From Achromobacter sp. HZ34 (GTDB taxonomy: Bacteria > Pseudomonadota > Gammaproteobacteria > Burkholderiales > Burkholderiaceae_B): DNA of 64,000 nt. Positions 28,957 to 38,167 of this stretch are shown one piece after another; the first letter of the stretch is position 1; every line of letters begins with the position of its first letter. Below the pieces are notes generated by a model. That model worked only from the letters and a program-made list of their open reading frames with translations. It did no database searches and had not been told where the DNA came from. The DNA lies in assembly GCF_002209485.1 (NCBI RefSeq), contig NZ_NJIX01000007.1:1-64000 (forward strand), written 5' to 3'. The position numbers and the translations under genes are program-made.

Positions 28957-29877
28957 TCAGACCTTGGTGAGCCAGTCCTTGTGCTTGGGATCGCGCCCCT
29001 GGACGACATCGAAAAAGGCCTTCTGCAAACGTTCGGTGATGGGGCCGCGGCGGCCATTGCCGATCTGGCGGTTGTCGACCTCGCGGATGGGCGTGACTTC
29101 GGCGGCGGTACCGGTGAAGAAAGCCTCATCCGCGATATAGATGTCATCGCGCGTCAGCCGGCTGGTGCGGATCGGAATGCCCAGGTCGGCGGCCAGCGCG
29201 TGGATGGTCGAGCGGGTGATGCCCGTCAGCGCCGAAGCGATTTCCGGTTCACACAGCACGCCGTCGCGCACGATGAACACGTTCTCGCCGGCGCCTTCGG
29301 CGACGAAGCCTTCGGTGTCCAGCAGCAGGGCTTCGTCATAGCCATCCTGCAAGGCCTCGGCATTGGCGATGATGGAGTTGGCGTAGGTGGTGGCGACCTT
29401 GGCGCGCGGCATGGTCACGTTCACATGCTGGCGGGCGAAGGACGAAATCTTGACGCGGATGCCCTGGGCCAGGGCTTCTTCGCCAAGGTAAGCGCCCCAG
29501 GGCCAGGCCGCGATGGCCACGTGCACCTTGGCGCCCTTGGGCGATACGCCCATCTTTTCCGCACCGTAGAAGACCAGCGGCCGCAGATAGCAGGACTCCA
29601 GCTCGTTGGCGCGCACCACTTCGCATTGCGCGGCCTCCACCGTAGCCTGGTCGAAGGGCATGGGGATCTGATAGATGTGCGCCGAGTTGAACAGGCGGCG
29701 CGTGTGTTCCTTGAGGCGGAAGATGGCGGTGCCTTCGTCCGTCTTGTAAGCGCGCACGCCCTCGAAGACCGACAGGCCGTAATGGAGGGAGTGCGTCAGT
29801 ACGTGGGTGGTGGCGTCGCGCCAGGGCACCAGCTTGCCGTCATACCAGATGAAACCGTCTCGGTCCGCCATCGACAT
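28957..29877 (-). CDS. ilvE: Branched-chain amino acid aminotransferase
   Basis: This 306-aa fold-type IV PLP enzyme transfers the amino group between glutamate and the 2-oxo acids of Val, Leu and Ile. The signature ANSIIANAEALQDGYDEALL with the lysine just upstream (PRAKVATTYAN), GYDEALLLD and EGAGENVFIV are all present. The start at MSMADR (29877) follows a GGAGAG ribosome-binding site; MADR at 29871 is also possible and the 29892 frame is not. It diverges from azlCD, a pair of amino-acid exporters, across about 200 bp. Confidence 0.95.
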   Translation of the reverse strand: MSMADRDGFIWYDGKLVPWRDATTHVLTHSLHYGLSVFEGVRAYKTDEGTAIFRLKEHTRRLFNSAHIYQIPMPFDQATVEAAQCEVVRANELESCYLRPLVFYGAEKMGVSPKGAKVHVAIAAWPWGAYLGEEALAQGIRVKISSFARQHVNVTMPRAKVATTYANSIIANAEALQDGYDEALLLDTEGFVAEGAGENVFIVRDGVLCEPEIASALTGITRSTIHALAADLGIPIRTSRLTRDDIYIADEAFFTGTAAEVTPIREVDNRQIGNGRRGPITERLQKAFFDVVQGRDPKHKDWLTKV

Positions 29878-30078
29878 GGGAGCTCTCCACAAAGAATGGG
29901 TCGTATTGTATCAAGCGACGCGGCTACAATATGCCCTGTTCCGGTGCACGCATCCCGCGTTCTTGCACCACCTCGATCCAATTCGGCACAGACCCGGATT
30001 GCTCCTGCCGCAGGTAACCCGTTGTCCTCAGAACCGGCGTTTTCCGATCCTGACATCGCGCTGATCCGCCAGGAGCGT

Positions 30079-30771
30079 ATGGCTGCCATGCAGGAGGGCC
30101 TGCGCGCGGTGCTGCCGTCGCTGATCGCCACGGCGACCTGGGGCCTGGTGACCGGCGTGGCCATGGTCAAGGCGGGACTGACCGAGTCCATGGCGCTGGC
30201 CATGACCCTGCTGCTGTACGCCGGTTCGGCCCAACTGACCTCGCTGCCCCTGATCGCCACCGGCGCGCCGCTATGGCTGATCTTCGCCGCCGGCTTCGTG
30301 GTGAACCTGCGCTTCATCATCTTCGGCGCCGCCATGCACCCCTATATCCGCCATCTGCCCTGGCCGCGCCGCCTGGCGCTGGGCTATTTCACAACCGACA
30401 TGGGTTTCGTCCTGTTCATGCCCCGTTATGGGGACGCGTCCGAGCGGGGCACGCGCGAGCAGCTGTGGTTCTTCATCGGTTGCATCGCCCCGGGCTGGTT
30501 TTCCTGGCAGACCGCGTCGATCGTGGGGATCTACCTGGGCACCGTGGTGCCCGCCAGCTGGTCGCTGGATTTCGCCGCCGTGCTGGCGCTGCTGGCGGTG
30601 ACCATTCCGCTGGCCGGCGCCCGGCCGATGCTGGTGGCCATGCTGGCCGCCGGCGTGGTGGCCTGGTGCGGCCAGGTGTTGCCGCTGCGCCTGGGTCTGG
30701 CCCTGGCGGTACTGGTGGGCGTGGCGGCGGGCATGCTGGCCGAGCGCCATTGGCGCAGGAGCGTTCGGTAA
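30079..30771 (+). CDS. azlC: Branched-chain amino acid exporter, large subunit AzlC
   Basis: The 230-aa inner-membrane protein has about five helices and the family signatures GLRAVLPSL, AGSAQLTSLPL and VVNLRFIIFGAAMHPY. With AzlD it forms an amino-acid exporter of the LIV-E type. I place the start at 30079, which follows AGGAG by five bases; ATG 29896 and TTG 30022 also lie in frame, but a -10-like TACAAT at 29925-29930 suggests transcription begins after 29896. Its stop overlaps the azlD start by one base. Confidence 0.88.
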   Translation: MAAMQEGLRAVLPSLIATATWGLVTGVAMVKAGLTESMALAMTLLLYAGSAQLTSLPLIATGAPLWLIFAAGFVVNLRFIIFGAAMHPYIRHLPWPRRLALGYFTTDMGFVLFMPRYGDASERGTREQLWFFIGCIAPGWFSWQTASIVGIYLGTVVPASWSLDFAAVLALLAVTIPLAGARPMLVAMLAAGVVAWCGQVLPLRLGLALAVLVGVAAGMLAERHWRRSVR

Positions 30772-31115
30772 TGGGCTGGTTGGAGCTGTCGGCCGAAGAA
30801 CTGTATGTCTATGCCGCGATCGGGCTGCTGACCGTCTGCAGCCTGCTGACTCGGGCCGGTTTCGCCGTGTTCGGGGACTACCTGCCGCTGCCTGATGCCC
30901 TGCGCCGAGCGTTGCGGTTCGCGCCGGTGGCGGCCCTGACGGCCATCATCGTGCCGGAAGTCCTGCCCTGGGCGCCCGGCGAGGGGCCCCGCTTCGACAT
31001 CCGCCTGCTGGCGGCAGTGGTGGCGCTGCTGGTCTTCCTGCGCACGCGCAGCGCGGTGCTGGTGATCGTCAGCGGCATGCTGGCCCTGTGGGGCCTGCGC
31101 TGGATGCTGGGATAG
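30771..31115 (+). CDS. azlD: Branched-chain amino acid exporter, small subunit AzlD
   Basis: The 114-aa protein has three to four helices and the AzlD pattern LLTVCSLLTRAGFAVFGD ... LRRALRFAPVAALTAIIVPEVL. It pairs with AzlC, and the start codon overlaps the azlC stop (TAATG), which implies coupled translation. Confidence 0.9.
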   Translation: MGWLELSAEELYVYAAIGLLTVCSLLTRAGFAVFGDYLPLPDALRRALRFAPVAALTAIIVPEVLPWAPGEGPRFDIRLLAAVVALLVFLRTRSAVLVIVSGMLALWGLRWMLG

Positions 31116-31284
31116 CCGATCCGGTGCCCGAGCCGTGGCGCGCAGCGCCCCTTATGGCGCGGCCCGCAGCCCCGATAGGGGCGAAAATGCCTACCTGCGT
31201 TAAAATTACGCATTCCACAGCAATCCGGGCCTGACTTTTTGCCAGTTTCGTGCCTTGCACGTGGCCCGGTATCGCCTATCCCTA

Positions 31285-32793
31285 ATGACAGAAACCTCCT
31301 CCACCGCCGCGCCTACGCCGGCTGACATTGCTACGCCCGCGCCCACGTTTGCGGACTTCGGCCTGCATCCGTCGTTGCTCCAATCCATTGCCGACACCGG
31401 CTACACCACGCCCACGCCCATCCAGGCCGAGGCGATTCCGGTGGTCGTTGGTGGCAGGGACGTCATGGGCGCCGCCCAGACCGGCACGGGCAAGACGGCA
31501 GCGTTCACGCTGCCCATCCTGCATCGCCTGATGCCGTTGTCCAATTCCAGCGCCTCGCCCGCGCGCCATCCCGTACGGGCCCTGATGCTGACGCCCACGC
31601 GCGAGTTGGCCGACCAGGTCTTCGAGAACGTCAAGCGCTACAGCGCGCGTACGCCGCTGCGCGCGGCCGTGGTGTTCGGCGGCGTCGACATCGGCCCGCA
31701 GAAGGAAGCCTTGCGCAACGGCTGCGAAGTGCTGGTGGCCACGCCTGGCCGCCTGCTCGATCACGTGGAGCAGAAGAACGTCAACCTGGGCCAGGTCAGC
31801 GTGCTGGTGCTCGACGAAGCGGACCGCATGCTGGACATGGGTTTCCTGCCGGATCTCGACCGCATCATCCGTCTGCTGCCGCAGCAGCGTCAGAACCTGC
31901 TGTTCTCGGCCACCTTCAGCAACGAAATCCGCAAGCTGGCGCGTTCCTTCCAGAACAATCCGGTGGAAATCGAGGTGGCCGGGCGCAATGCCACCGCCGA
32001 CACCGTGACGCAGATCGCCTATCCGATGACCTCGGAAGGCAAGCGCGCGGCCGTGGTGCACTTGGTGAAATCGCGCAACCTGAGCCAGGTCATCGTGTTC
32101 TCCAACACCAAGATCGGCACCGCGCGCCTGGCCCGCCAGCTGGAAAAAGACGGCGTCCGCGCCGAATCGATCCACGGCGACAAGAGCCAGGCCGACCGCA
32201 TGAAGGCGCTGGAAGCGTTCAAGGCCGGTGAGCTGGAAGTGCTGGTGGCCACCGACGTGGCCGCGCGCGGCCTGGACGTGGCCGGCGTACCTTGCGTGAT
32301 CAATTACGACCTGCCCTATAACGCCGAAGACTACGTGCACCGCATCGGCCGCACGGGCCGCGCGGGCGCGTCGGGCGAGGCCATCGCCCTGTTCACGCCC
32401 AGCGAGGAAAGGTTGCTGCTGGACATCGAGAAGCTGATCAAGCGCGCGGTGCCGCGCGGCCAACTGGAACTGCCCGCCGATTTGCTGGCGCGCAGCCATG
32501 GCCGGGGCGGTGAACCCGAGACCGGTGGCCGCGAACGCCGTGGCGGCCGCGATGGCCGTGATGGCCGCGACCGTTCCGAAGACCGTGACAATCGTGGTTC
32601 CGGCAGCCGGCGCCGCTATAACGACGCTCCGTCGCGCCCGCCGATCGACGATTTCTTCCTGCGTCCCTACGAACCCAGCCCTGCCGCCGTGCAGGCTGAC
32701 GCAGCCCGGCCCGAAGCCGGCAGCGACGAACGCGCCGGCGCGCCGAAGCGCAAAGTGGCCGTGTTGTTGGGTGGCAGCCGCAAGCCGTCCTAG
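31285..32793 (+). CDS. rhlE: DEAD-box RNA helicase RhlE
   Basis: The 502-aa helicase has a complete set of motifs: Q-motif near GYTTPTPIQ, Walker A AQTGTGKT near 80, DEAD box LVLDEADRML near 185, SAT (LLFSATFS), GDKSQADR, VATDVAARGLD and HRIGRTGRAG near 355. The C-terminal 110 residues are low complexity, with RGG/RDGRDGR-type repeats that bind RNA. RhlE proteins remodel RNA in ribosome assembly and mRNA decay. ATG 31285 is chosen over TTG 31255 by comparison with the family. Confidence 0.94.
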   Translation: MTETSSTAAPTPADIATPAPTFADFGLHPSLLQSIADTGYTTPTPIQAEAIPVVVGGRDVMGAAQTGTGKTAAFTLPILHRLMPLSNSSASPARHPVRALMLTPTRELADQVFENVKRYSARTPLRAAVVFGGVDIGPQKEALRNGCEVLVATPGRLLDHVEQKNVNLGQVSVLVLDEADRMLDMGFLPDLDRIIRLLPQQRQNLLFSATFSNEIRKLARSFQNNPVEIEVAGRNATADTVTQIAYPMTSEGKRAAVVHLVKSRNLSQVIVFSNTKIGTARLARQLEKDGVRAESIHGDKSQADRMKALEAFKAGELEVLVATDVAARGLDVAGVPCVINYDLPYNAEDYVHRIGRTGRAGASGEAIALFTPSEERLLLDIEKLIKRAVPRGQLELPADLLARSHGRGGEPETGGRERRGGRDGRDGRDRSEDRDNRGSGSRRRYNDAPSRPPIDDFFLRPYEPSPAAVQADAARPEAGSDERAGAPKRKVAVLLGGSRKPS

Positions 32794-32815
32794 CGACGGC
32801 GCCTGACCATCCGGA

Positions 32816-33235
32816 TTATCGATCCAGCATTGCGCGTACGTCGGGCAGCTGGGTCGCCACCGCAGGGCTGCTGGCGTCCAATGTGCCCAGCAGCCGTTCC
32901 AGATGGCCGATATGCGGCAGCATGGGGCCGTAGAAAACACTACGCCCGCCAATCTGGACCAGTATCGTGGGGAAGTTCTCCACGTCCTCGTCGCCGAGCA
33001 AGTCGGCGTGATCCTCGATATCGATCCAGGCAAAGGCGAATTGCGGCCATTGCGCCGCCAGCTCGTCCAGCTTGGGCCGGTATTCCCGGCAGGTGTCGCA
33101 CCAGGCGGCACAGAAGCAGGCCACCAGGCCGATGTCGGCCTGCCGCAGGCGTTCGCTCAGTGTCGGATCGTCCGGTTCGAAGGCCAGGCTGGCCGGGACG
33201 GGCAGGGGGGCGGTGGAGGTCGAGGGCACGGACAT
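32816..33235 (-). CDS. Thioredoxin-family protein
   Basis: The 139-aa protein has a thioredoxin fold with the redox motif AAWCDTCREY near 45-52, so it is a CxxC thiol-disulfide protein. The cis-proline is in ENFPTILV. No export signal is visible, so it is probably cytoplasmic, although the long Pro/Ser N-terminus could mask one. It converges on rhlE with a 22-bp gap. Confidence 0.85.
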   Translation of the reverse strand: MSVPSTSTAPLPVPASLAFEPDDPTLSERLRQADIGLVACFCAAWCDTCREYRPKLDELAAQWPQFAFAWIDIEDHADLLGDEDVENFPTILVQIGGRSVFYGPMLPHIGHLERLLGTLDASSPAVATQLPDVRAMLDR

Positions 33236-33381
33236 GTCGGCAAGGGTTCGAAGCTTGGCCTATCATACCCGCGATCTCCCACGGGTCCGCCCGCCGGGGG
33301 GCCGCGGCCTTGTCCGTGTTCCCGGTCCGCGCGTTTTCGCGGTCCCCGTGTTTTCGTGTCCTTTCCTACGCCAAAGGCCCT

Positions 33382-34191
33382 ATGACCCCACCCCTACCTC
33401 CCGTGCCTGTCCGCCCCGGCGCACCCGTGCCCAGTGCCGGCATGGCCGGGGTCGCGCGCGCCTTCAAGCGCGCCGCCGTGTCGCAGTGCCATCCCAGCAT
33501 GCTGTTCGCGATCCTGCTGCCTTTCCTGATCGCGCTGGCCGGCGGGATCCTGCTGCTGTGGTTCGGCTGGGCGCCGCTGACGGAATGGCTGCGCGACGAG
33601 GCATCGCAATGGAATGTGGTCAACAGCGTCGACAACTGGATGATCAGCGTCGGCCTGTTCTCGCTCAAGCTCTACCTGGTGCCCGTGCTGGCCGCGGCCA
33701 TCCTGTTGCCGGTGTCCGGCATCCTGGGGCTGGCGATCGCCGCCGTATTCGTCATGCCGCTGGTGCTGCGCCATGTCGGCGCGCGGGAATACAAGACGGT
33801 GGGACGGCAGGGCCGCAATGCCACCGCCGTGAGCGTGTGGAACGCGCTGTGGGTCAGCTTGGCGTTCGGCGTCGGCTGGGTGCTGACCTTGCCCCTGTGG
33901 CTGGTGCCGCCGATGGCGCTGCTGCTACACGTGTTCTGGTGGGCCTTCGCCTTTTCGCGGATGATGCGTATCGACGCCATCGTTGAACACGCCACACCGA
34001 CGGAACGCCGCCTGCTGTTGCGCCGGCACAATCTGGGCTTCTGGTCGGTGGGCTTCATCTGCGCGCTGATCAACCTGCTGCCGCCGGCCTGGGTGTTCCT
34101 GCCGGTGTTCTCCGCGCTGGTGTTCGCCCACTACGGGCTGGATGCGCTGCAGCGGCTGCGGCAGGAAACCGTCATCGACGTAGCGTCATGA
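33382..34191 (+). CDS. EI24/CysZ-like membrane protein
   Basis: The 269-aa protein has about five hydrophobic segments (about 40-60, 95-135, 150-190 and 215-245) and resembles EI24-domain proteins, the family of the sulfate permease CysZ. It has an N-terminal cytoplasmic Pro-rich stretch. Function is unproven; CysZ moves sulfate, but many relatives are uncharacterised. It starts at 33382 and precedes the CinA-like gene by 62 bp on the same strand. Confidence 0.7.
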   Translation: MTPPLPPVPVRPGAPVPSAGMAGVARAFKRAAVSQCHPSMLFAILLPFLIALAGGILLLWFGWAPLTEWLRDEASQWNVVNSVDNWMISVGLFSLKLYLVPVLAAAILLPVSGILGLAIAAVFVMPLVLRHVGAREYKTVGRQGRNATAVSVWNALWVSLAFGVGWVLTLPLWLVPPMALLLHVFWWAFAFSRMMRIDAIVEHATPTERRLLLRRHNLGFWSVGFICALINLLPPAWVFLPVFSALVFAHYGLDALQRLRQETVIDVAS

Positions 34192-34253
34192 AGGGTTGAA
34201 AAGGCGCTTTGAAAAACGCCCGCAAAACGGCTTTTACTCCAGGAAGAATATAA

Positions 34254-35060
34254 ATGACGACAGCAAACGCGCGGCGTATCGGCCTGATCATCGTCGGCGA
34301 TGAAATCCTTTCGGGACGCCGGCAGGACAAGCATTTCTCCAAAGTGGTCGAGCTGCTGGGGGCGCGTGGCCTGAAGCTGGCCTGGGCGCAGATCCTGTCC
34401 GACGAACGTGACGACCTGGTGGCCGCCTACCGGCACAGTTTCGCGACAGGCGACATCGTCCTGTCCTGCGGCGGTATCGGCGGCACGCCGGACGACCACA
34501 CCCGCCAGGCCGCCGCGGCGGCGCTGGACTTGCCGCTGGAACTGCATCCCGACGCCGCCGAGCAGATCGCCCTGCGCTGCGCCGATATGGCGGCGGAAGG
34601 CCGCGGCAGTGCCGATATGAGCACCCCGGAAAACCAGCAACGCCTGCAGATGGGGGTCTTCCCCGTGGGCAGCGAGATCGTGCCCAACCCCTATAACCGC
34701 ATCCCCGGTTTCTTCATCCGCGACCATACCTTCGTTCCCGGCTTCCCCGTCATGGCCTGGCCCATGCTCGAATGGACCCTGGACCAGCGCTACCGCGACC
34801 TGCACCACCAGGTCAGCCACGCGGAACATTCCTTCCTGGTCTACGGCCTGCCCGAATCGCGCATCACCCCCGCGATGGAGGCCGTGCAGGCGCGCTGGCC
34901 CCAGGTGCGCGCCTTCAGCCTGCCCAGCGTGGGCGAGGGCGGCAAACGCCCCCATATCGAACTGGGCGTGAAAGGCGAGCCGGCCGCGGCCGCCGAGGCG
35001 CTGGCTTTCCTGCGGACCGAGGCGCAGCGCCTTGGGGGACAGATGACGGCGCCAGATTGA
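34254..35060 (+). CDS. CinA N-terminal-type molybdopterin-binding domain protein
   Basis: The 268-aa protein has the MoaB/MogA-like MoCF_biosynth fold: LIIVGDEILSGRRQDKHF near 10-27, SCGGIGGTPDDHT near 70, and a C-terminal ligand-binding part. It corresponds to the N-terminal part of CinA, but lacks the C-terminal deamidase domain, so the family label 'competence/damage-inducible protein A' need not mean a competence role. An AGGAAGA ribosome-binding site precedes the ATG. Confidence 0.85.
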   Translation: MTTANARRIGLIIVGDEILSGRRQDKHFSKVVELLGARGLKLAWAQILSDERDDLVAAYRHSFATGDIVLSCGGIGGTPDDHTRQAAAAALDLPLELHPDAAEQIALRCADMAAEGRGSADMSTPENQQRLQMGVFPVGSEIVPNPYNRIPGFFIRDHTFVPGFPVMAWPMLEWTLDQRYRDLHHQVSHAEHSFLVYGLPESRITPAMEAVQARWPQVRAFSLPSVGEGGKRPHIELGVKGEPAAAAEALAFLRTEAQRLGGQMTAPD

Positions 35061-35080
35061 GCGGTTGTCAAAACCCCATT

Positions 35081-35096
35081 CGTATTTCACAATACG
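35081..35096. promoter_or_regulatory. Probable IclR-type operator
   Basis: A perfect 6-bp inverted repeat, cgtatt-tcac-aatacg, lies 73 bp upstream of the iclR-family start. IclR regulators bind short dyads with AT-rich centres, so autoregulation is a reasonable reading. A second dyad, ccgcaaa (35120) with tttgcgg (35132), lies downstream. Confidence 0.5.
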
Positions 35097-35168
35097 GGAA
35101 CCATAAAAATGCTGCAACGCCGCAAAATTCCTTTGCGGTGATCCCGGCGCGAGAAGAGTGTGGAGTCC

Positions 35169-36026
35169 ATGAGGCGTTCTTTGACTGATAGCACCGGGAC
35201 GGCGCCCGTGGTGGGCGTCCATACCACCATTGCCATTCAGGTACTGGAGCGGGCCATGTGCCTGCTCGACGCCCTGGCGGCCCAGCCGGAACCGGTAAGC
35301 CTGAAGGAACTGGCGGCGACCACCGGACTGCACGCGTCCACCGCGCATCGCATCCTCAACGACCTGGTCGTCGGGCGCTATGTCGAGCGCGTGGACAACG
35401 GTGTCTACCAACTGGGCATGCGGCTGCTTGAACTGGGTTCCCTGGTCAAGGGACGGCTGAATGTGCGCGAGGCCGCGCTGTCGCCCATGCGTGCCCTGCA
35501 TCGGCTGACGGGGCAGACCGTCAATCTGTCCGTGCAGCAGGGCGATGAAATCGTCTATATCGATCGCGCCTGGAGCGAGCGCTCCGGCATGCAGGTGGTG
35601 CGCGCCATCGGTGGCCGCGCGCCGCTGCACCTGACTTCCACCGGCAAGCTGTTCCTGTCCACCATAGACACGCGCCAGGTGCGTGCCTATGCCCTGCGCA
35701 CGGGGCTGGCCGGCCATACCCGCAACAGCCTGACCGAACTGGACCAACTGGAACGCGAACTGGCGCTGGTGCGGCGCCACGGCTATGCGCGCGACAACGA
35801 GGAACTGGAATTGGGCGTGCGGTGCATTGCCGCCGGGATCTACGACGATACGGGCAAGCTGGTCGCCGGCCTGTCGATTTCCGCGCCGGCCGAGCGCCTG
35901 CAGGACGAGTGGATACAACGGTTGCGGGACACCGCCGTGCAGATTTCCGAGTCCCTGGGTTTCGAAGCCCCGACGGGGGATGCAGCGGAGGTGACGCTGG
36001 CGGCCAATGGGGTGCAGGTCGCCTAG
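35169..36026 (+). CDS. IclR-family transcriptional regulator
   Basis: The 285-aa protein has an N-terminal winged helix (about 20-85; VSLKELAATTGLHASTAHRILNDL) and a C-terminal effector-binding domain (about 95-270; RAIGGRAPLHLTSTGKLFLS, ELELGVRCIAAGIYD). ATG 35169 follows GGAG by about 5 bases; a GTG at 35160 adds three residues. It converges on a Bug-type receptor gene across a two-way terminator, a common Bordetella pairing, and probably controls it or a distant catabolic operon. Confidence 0.92.
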   Translation: MRRSLTDSTGTAPVVGVHTTIAIQVLERAMCLLDALAAQPEPVSLKELAATTGLHASTAHRILNDLVVGRYVERVDNGVYQLGMRLLELGSLVKGRLNVREAALSPMRALHRLTGQTVNLSVQQGDEIVYIDRAWSERSGMQVVRAIGGRAPLHLTSTGKLFLSTIDTRQVRAYALRTGLAGHTRNSLTELDQLERELALVRRHGYARDNEELELGVRCIAAGIYDDTGKLVAGLSISAPAERLQDEWIQRLRDTAVQISESLGFEAPTGDAAEVTLAANGVQVA

Positions 36027-36062
36027 CAGCGCCCGTGGGGTGCAGGTCGCCCAGGATAAAAA

Positions 36063-36084
36063 AAAGCCCGGCAAGCCGGGCTTT
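36063..36084. terminator. Bidirectional terminator between iclR and Bug genes
   Basis: The arms aaagcccggc (36063-36072) and gccgggcttt (36075-36084) close on a two-base loop, with an A-run on the left and pyrimidines on the right. Confidence 0.85.
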
Positions 36085-36119
36085 CCACTTCGGCCCGGTA
36101 AGGGGCCGATCGATCGGGC

Positions 36120-37100
36120 TTATTGTTTTTCTACACCCGCTTTCTTGAACAGTTCCGCCCATTGCGGAACCTGTTGCTTGACCTTGTCTTGCAGCGCCTG
36201 CGGATTCGCATCCTTGGTCAGGACCACCGCGCCCAGGCCGCTCATGCGTTCCTGGAACTTGGGATCGGCCACCGCGGCTTGCAGGCTTTGCACCAGCTTG
36301 TCGACGACCGGCTTCGGCGTACCCTTCGGTACCCACATGCCGTGCCAGATACCCACCTCGAAGCCCTTGAAGCCGGACTCGTTCATGGTGGGGATGTTGG
36401 GCAGGGTGGGCACGCGCTGCAGGCTGGTCACGGCATAGGCCTTGACCCGCTTGCCGGCGATCTGCTGCGTGGTGTTGGTGGTCTGGTCGCACATCATGTC
36501 GACCTGCTTGCCCAGCAGGTCGTTCATCGCCGGCGCGGTGCCTTTGTAGGGCACGGTCAGCAACTGCACACCGAAGGCTTCGCTGAGCATGGTGCCGCAC
36601 AGGTGGCTGGCGGCGCCGATGCCGGCGTTGGCCAGCGTGACGCTGTCCTTGTTGTCCTTGATGTACTTGGCCAGTTCCTGGATGGTGTTGGGCGGGAAAT
36701 TGTCGCGCGCGATGACTGTCATCGGCACGTCCACCACCAGCCCGATGGGCTCGAAGCTCTTCAGCGCGTCATAGCCGGGATTCTTGTACAGCGACGGCGC
36801 GGTGGAAAAACCGACGTGCATGAGCAGCACGGTATAACCGTCCGCCTCGGCGCGCGCCACATAGGTCGTGCCGATGGTACCGCCGGCGCCACCCTTGTTT
36901 TCCACGATCACCGTCTGGCCGAGCGTGGGGCGCATGGCTTCGGCCAGGGAGCGCGCCACGTTATCCGTGGGGCCACCGGCGGCGAATGGCACAACCATGT
37001 TCACGACGTGATCCGGATAGGCGGCATGCGCCGCACCAGCCATGCAACAGAAAGCAGCCGCCGCAAGCAGCGCGGAAACCGGACGGGCACGAAAAACCAT
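36120..37100 (-). CDS. Bug/TctC-family periplasmic solute receptor
   Basis: The 326-aa protein has a clear signal peptide (ALLAAAAFCCMAGAAHA) and the Bug pattern: PFAAGGPTDNVAR, VENKGGAGG, GYTVLLMHVG, VPYKGTAPAMNDLLG. Members bind small carboxylates or aromatic acids for tripartite tricarboxylate (TctABC) transporters or for sensing. The TctA/TctB membrane parts are absent here, so it is an orphan receptor. GGAGAC precedes the ATG. The ligand cannot be read from sequence. Confidence 0.93.
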   Translation of the reverse strand: MVFRARPVSALLAAAAFCCMAGAAHAAYPDHVVNMVVPFAAGGPTDNVARSLAEAMRPTLGQTVIVENKGGAGGTIGTTYVARAEADGYTVLLMHVGFSTAPSLYKNPGYDALKSFEPIGLVVDVPMTVIARDNFPPNTIQELAKYIKDNKDSVTLANAGIGAASHLCGTMLSEAFGVQLLTVPYKGTAPAMNDLLGKQVDMMCDQTTNTTQQIAGKRVKAYAVTSLQRVPTLPNIPTMNESGFKGFEVGIWHGMWVPKGTPKPVVDKLVQSLQAAVADPKFQERMSGLGAVVLTKDANPQALQDKVKQQVPQWAELFKKAGVEKQ

Positions 37101-37363
37101 TGACGTCTCCTCAGGGTGTATTTCGTTATTCGCTGCTGGCGGGTCCGTCATCGGACTAGTACGTCCGGTGCACATGCCTGCCTAGATCGCTGTTTATTAT
37201 TGAGTACTCGAACGCAGTCTAAGTAAGAAAGGCAACGGCGTCATCCCAGGTGTTTCCCCATGTTGCATCAGAACCGTAACAAAGCCGGGGTAGTCTGAGG
37301 ACACGCGTGCGGCATGGCCAGCAAGGGCATAATGTTTCATTTGTTGCGACGCACAAAATGTGC

Positions 37364-37391
37364 TTGACATCGTTTCGAAGCGGCATAGAAT
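37364..37391 (+). promoter_or_regulatory. Sigma-70-like promoter of the phasin gene
   Basis: TTGACA (37364-37369) and TAGAAT (37386-37391) are separated by 16 bp, a near-consensus promoter. It leaves a leader of roughly 180 nt before the phasin ATG. A TGCAGTGCA dyad (37400-37408) lies at the presumed start and a related TCTGCACAGTGAACC sits near 37507; PhaR-type repressors bind TGC/GCA-rich sites, so these are candidate operators. The rest of the 37101-37576 gap (the divergent Bug side) shows no gene. Confidence 0.75.
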
Positions 37392-37576
37392 GGCAATTGT
37401 GCAGTGCACCAAACGGCTCCGCCGGCAGCAGGGCGAGGGTAACGGGATGCCACCCCTTGATGGCTAGAGAGTACCCAAGTAGTTGTTTTGTCTGGAAATT
37501 TTGTGCTCTGCACAGTGAACCAGATAGGGCTACTACACCATTAGGGACCCCTGAGTCCCACACAGGAGATTCTTAA

Positions 37577-38167
37577 ATGACCGCCATTCCGCAACAAGTC
37601 CTGGACCGCCAGAAAGCTCAAATCAACACCTTCATCGCCGCGCAAACCGCGCTGTTCTCGGGTTTTGAGAAGCTGGTCGACCTGAATCTGAAGGTCGTCA
37701 AGGCCAGCTTGGATGAGGTGGCTTTGCGTTCGCAGCAAGCCAGCGGCGTCAAGGATGCCCAGGAAGCCGTCGCTTTCTCGACGAACCTGGTGCAGCCGGG
37801 CGCTGAAAAGGCTCTGGCCTACGGCAAGCATGTGTACGACATCGTTACCGGTGTGCAGACTGAGCTGGTCAAGCTGGGTGAAGAGCAGATCGCCGAAGGC
37901 CAGGTGCAGATCTCGGACGCCATCGACCAGTGGTCGAAGAATGCGCCCACCGGTTCGGAAGGTGCTGTCGCCCTGATCAAGTCCTCGCTGGCTACCGCTA
38001 CCAGCGCCTATGATTCGATGACCAAGGCCGCCAAGCAGGCCGCTGAAGTTGCCGAGTCGAACCTGAATGCCGCCGCCAACGCGACTTTCAAGGCTGCTTC
38101 GGATGCCGCCGATGCCGCCAATAAAGTCGCCTCGCCCCGCAGCCGTCGCGCTGCCGCCGCAGCTTAA
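37577..38167 (+). CDS. phaP: Phasin (PHA granule-associated protein)
   Basis: The 196-aa protein is a largely helical phasin: Pfam phasin_2-like helices (VLDRQKAQINTFIAAQ, LFSGFEKLVDLNLKVVKASL) and an Ala/Lys-rich C-terminal tail (AAANATFKAAS). Phasins coat polyhydroxyalkanoate granules and control their size and number. An AGGAG ribosome-binding site precedes the ATG. The tail ends in a basic SRRAAAAA stretch. The gene is monocistronic: strong promoter upstream, strong terminator downstream. Confidence 0.92.
   Translation: MTAIPQQVLDRQKAQINTFIAAQTALFSGFEKLVDLNLKVVKASLDEVALRSQQASGVKDAQEAVAFSTNLVQPGAEKALAYGKHVYDIVTGVQTELVKLGEEQIAEGQVQISDAIDQWSKNAPTGSEGAVALIKSSLATATSAYDSMTKAAKQAAEVAESNLNAAANATFKAASDAADAANKVASPRSRRAAAAA

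Noticed and set aside
29906-29930. azlC promoter with -35 at 29906
   Set aside because: The gap between the TTGTAT and TACAAT elements is only 13 bp, too short for a standard promoter; only the -10-like box is used in the azlC entry.
34131-36074. Long minus-strand open frame of 647 codons
   Set aside because: It is antisense to the CinA-like and IclR genes, which have clear family motifs. High GC keeps the opposite strand open.
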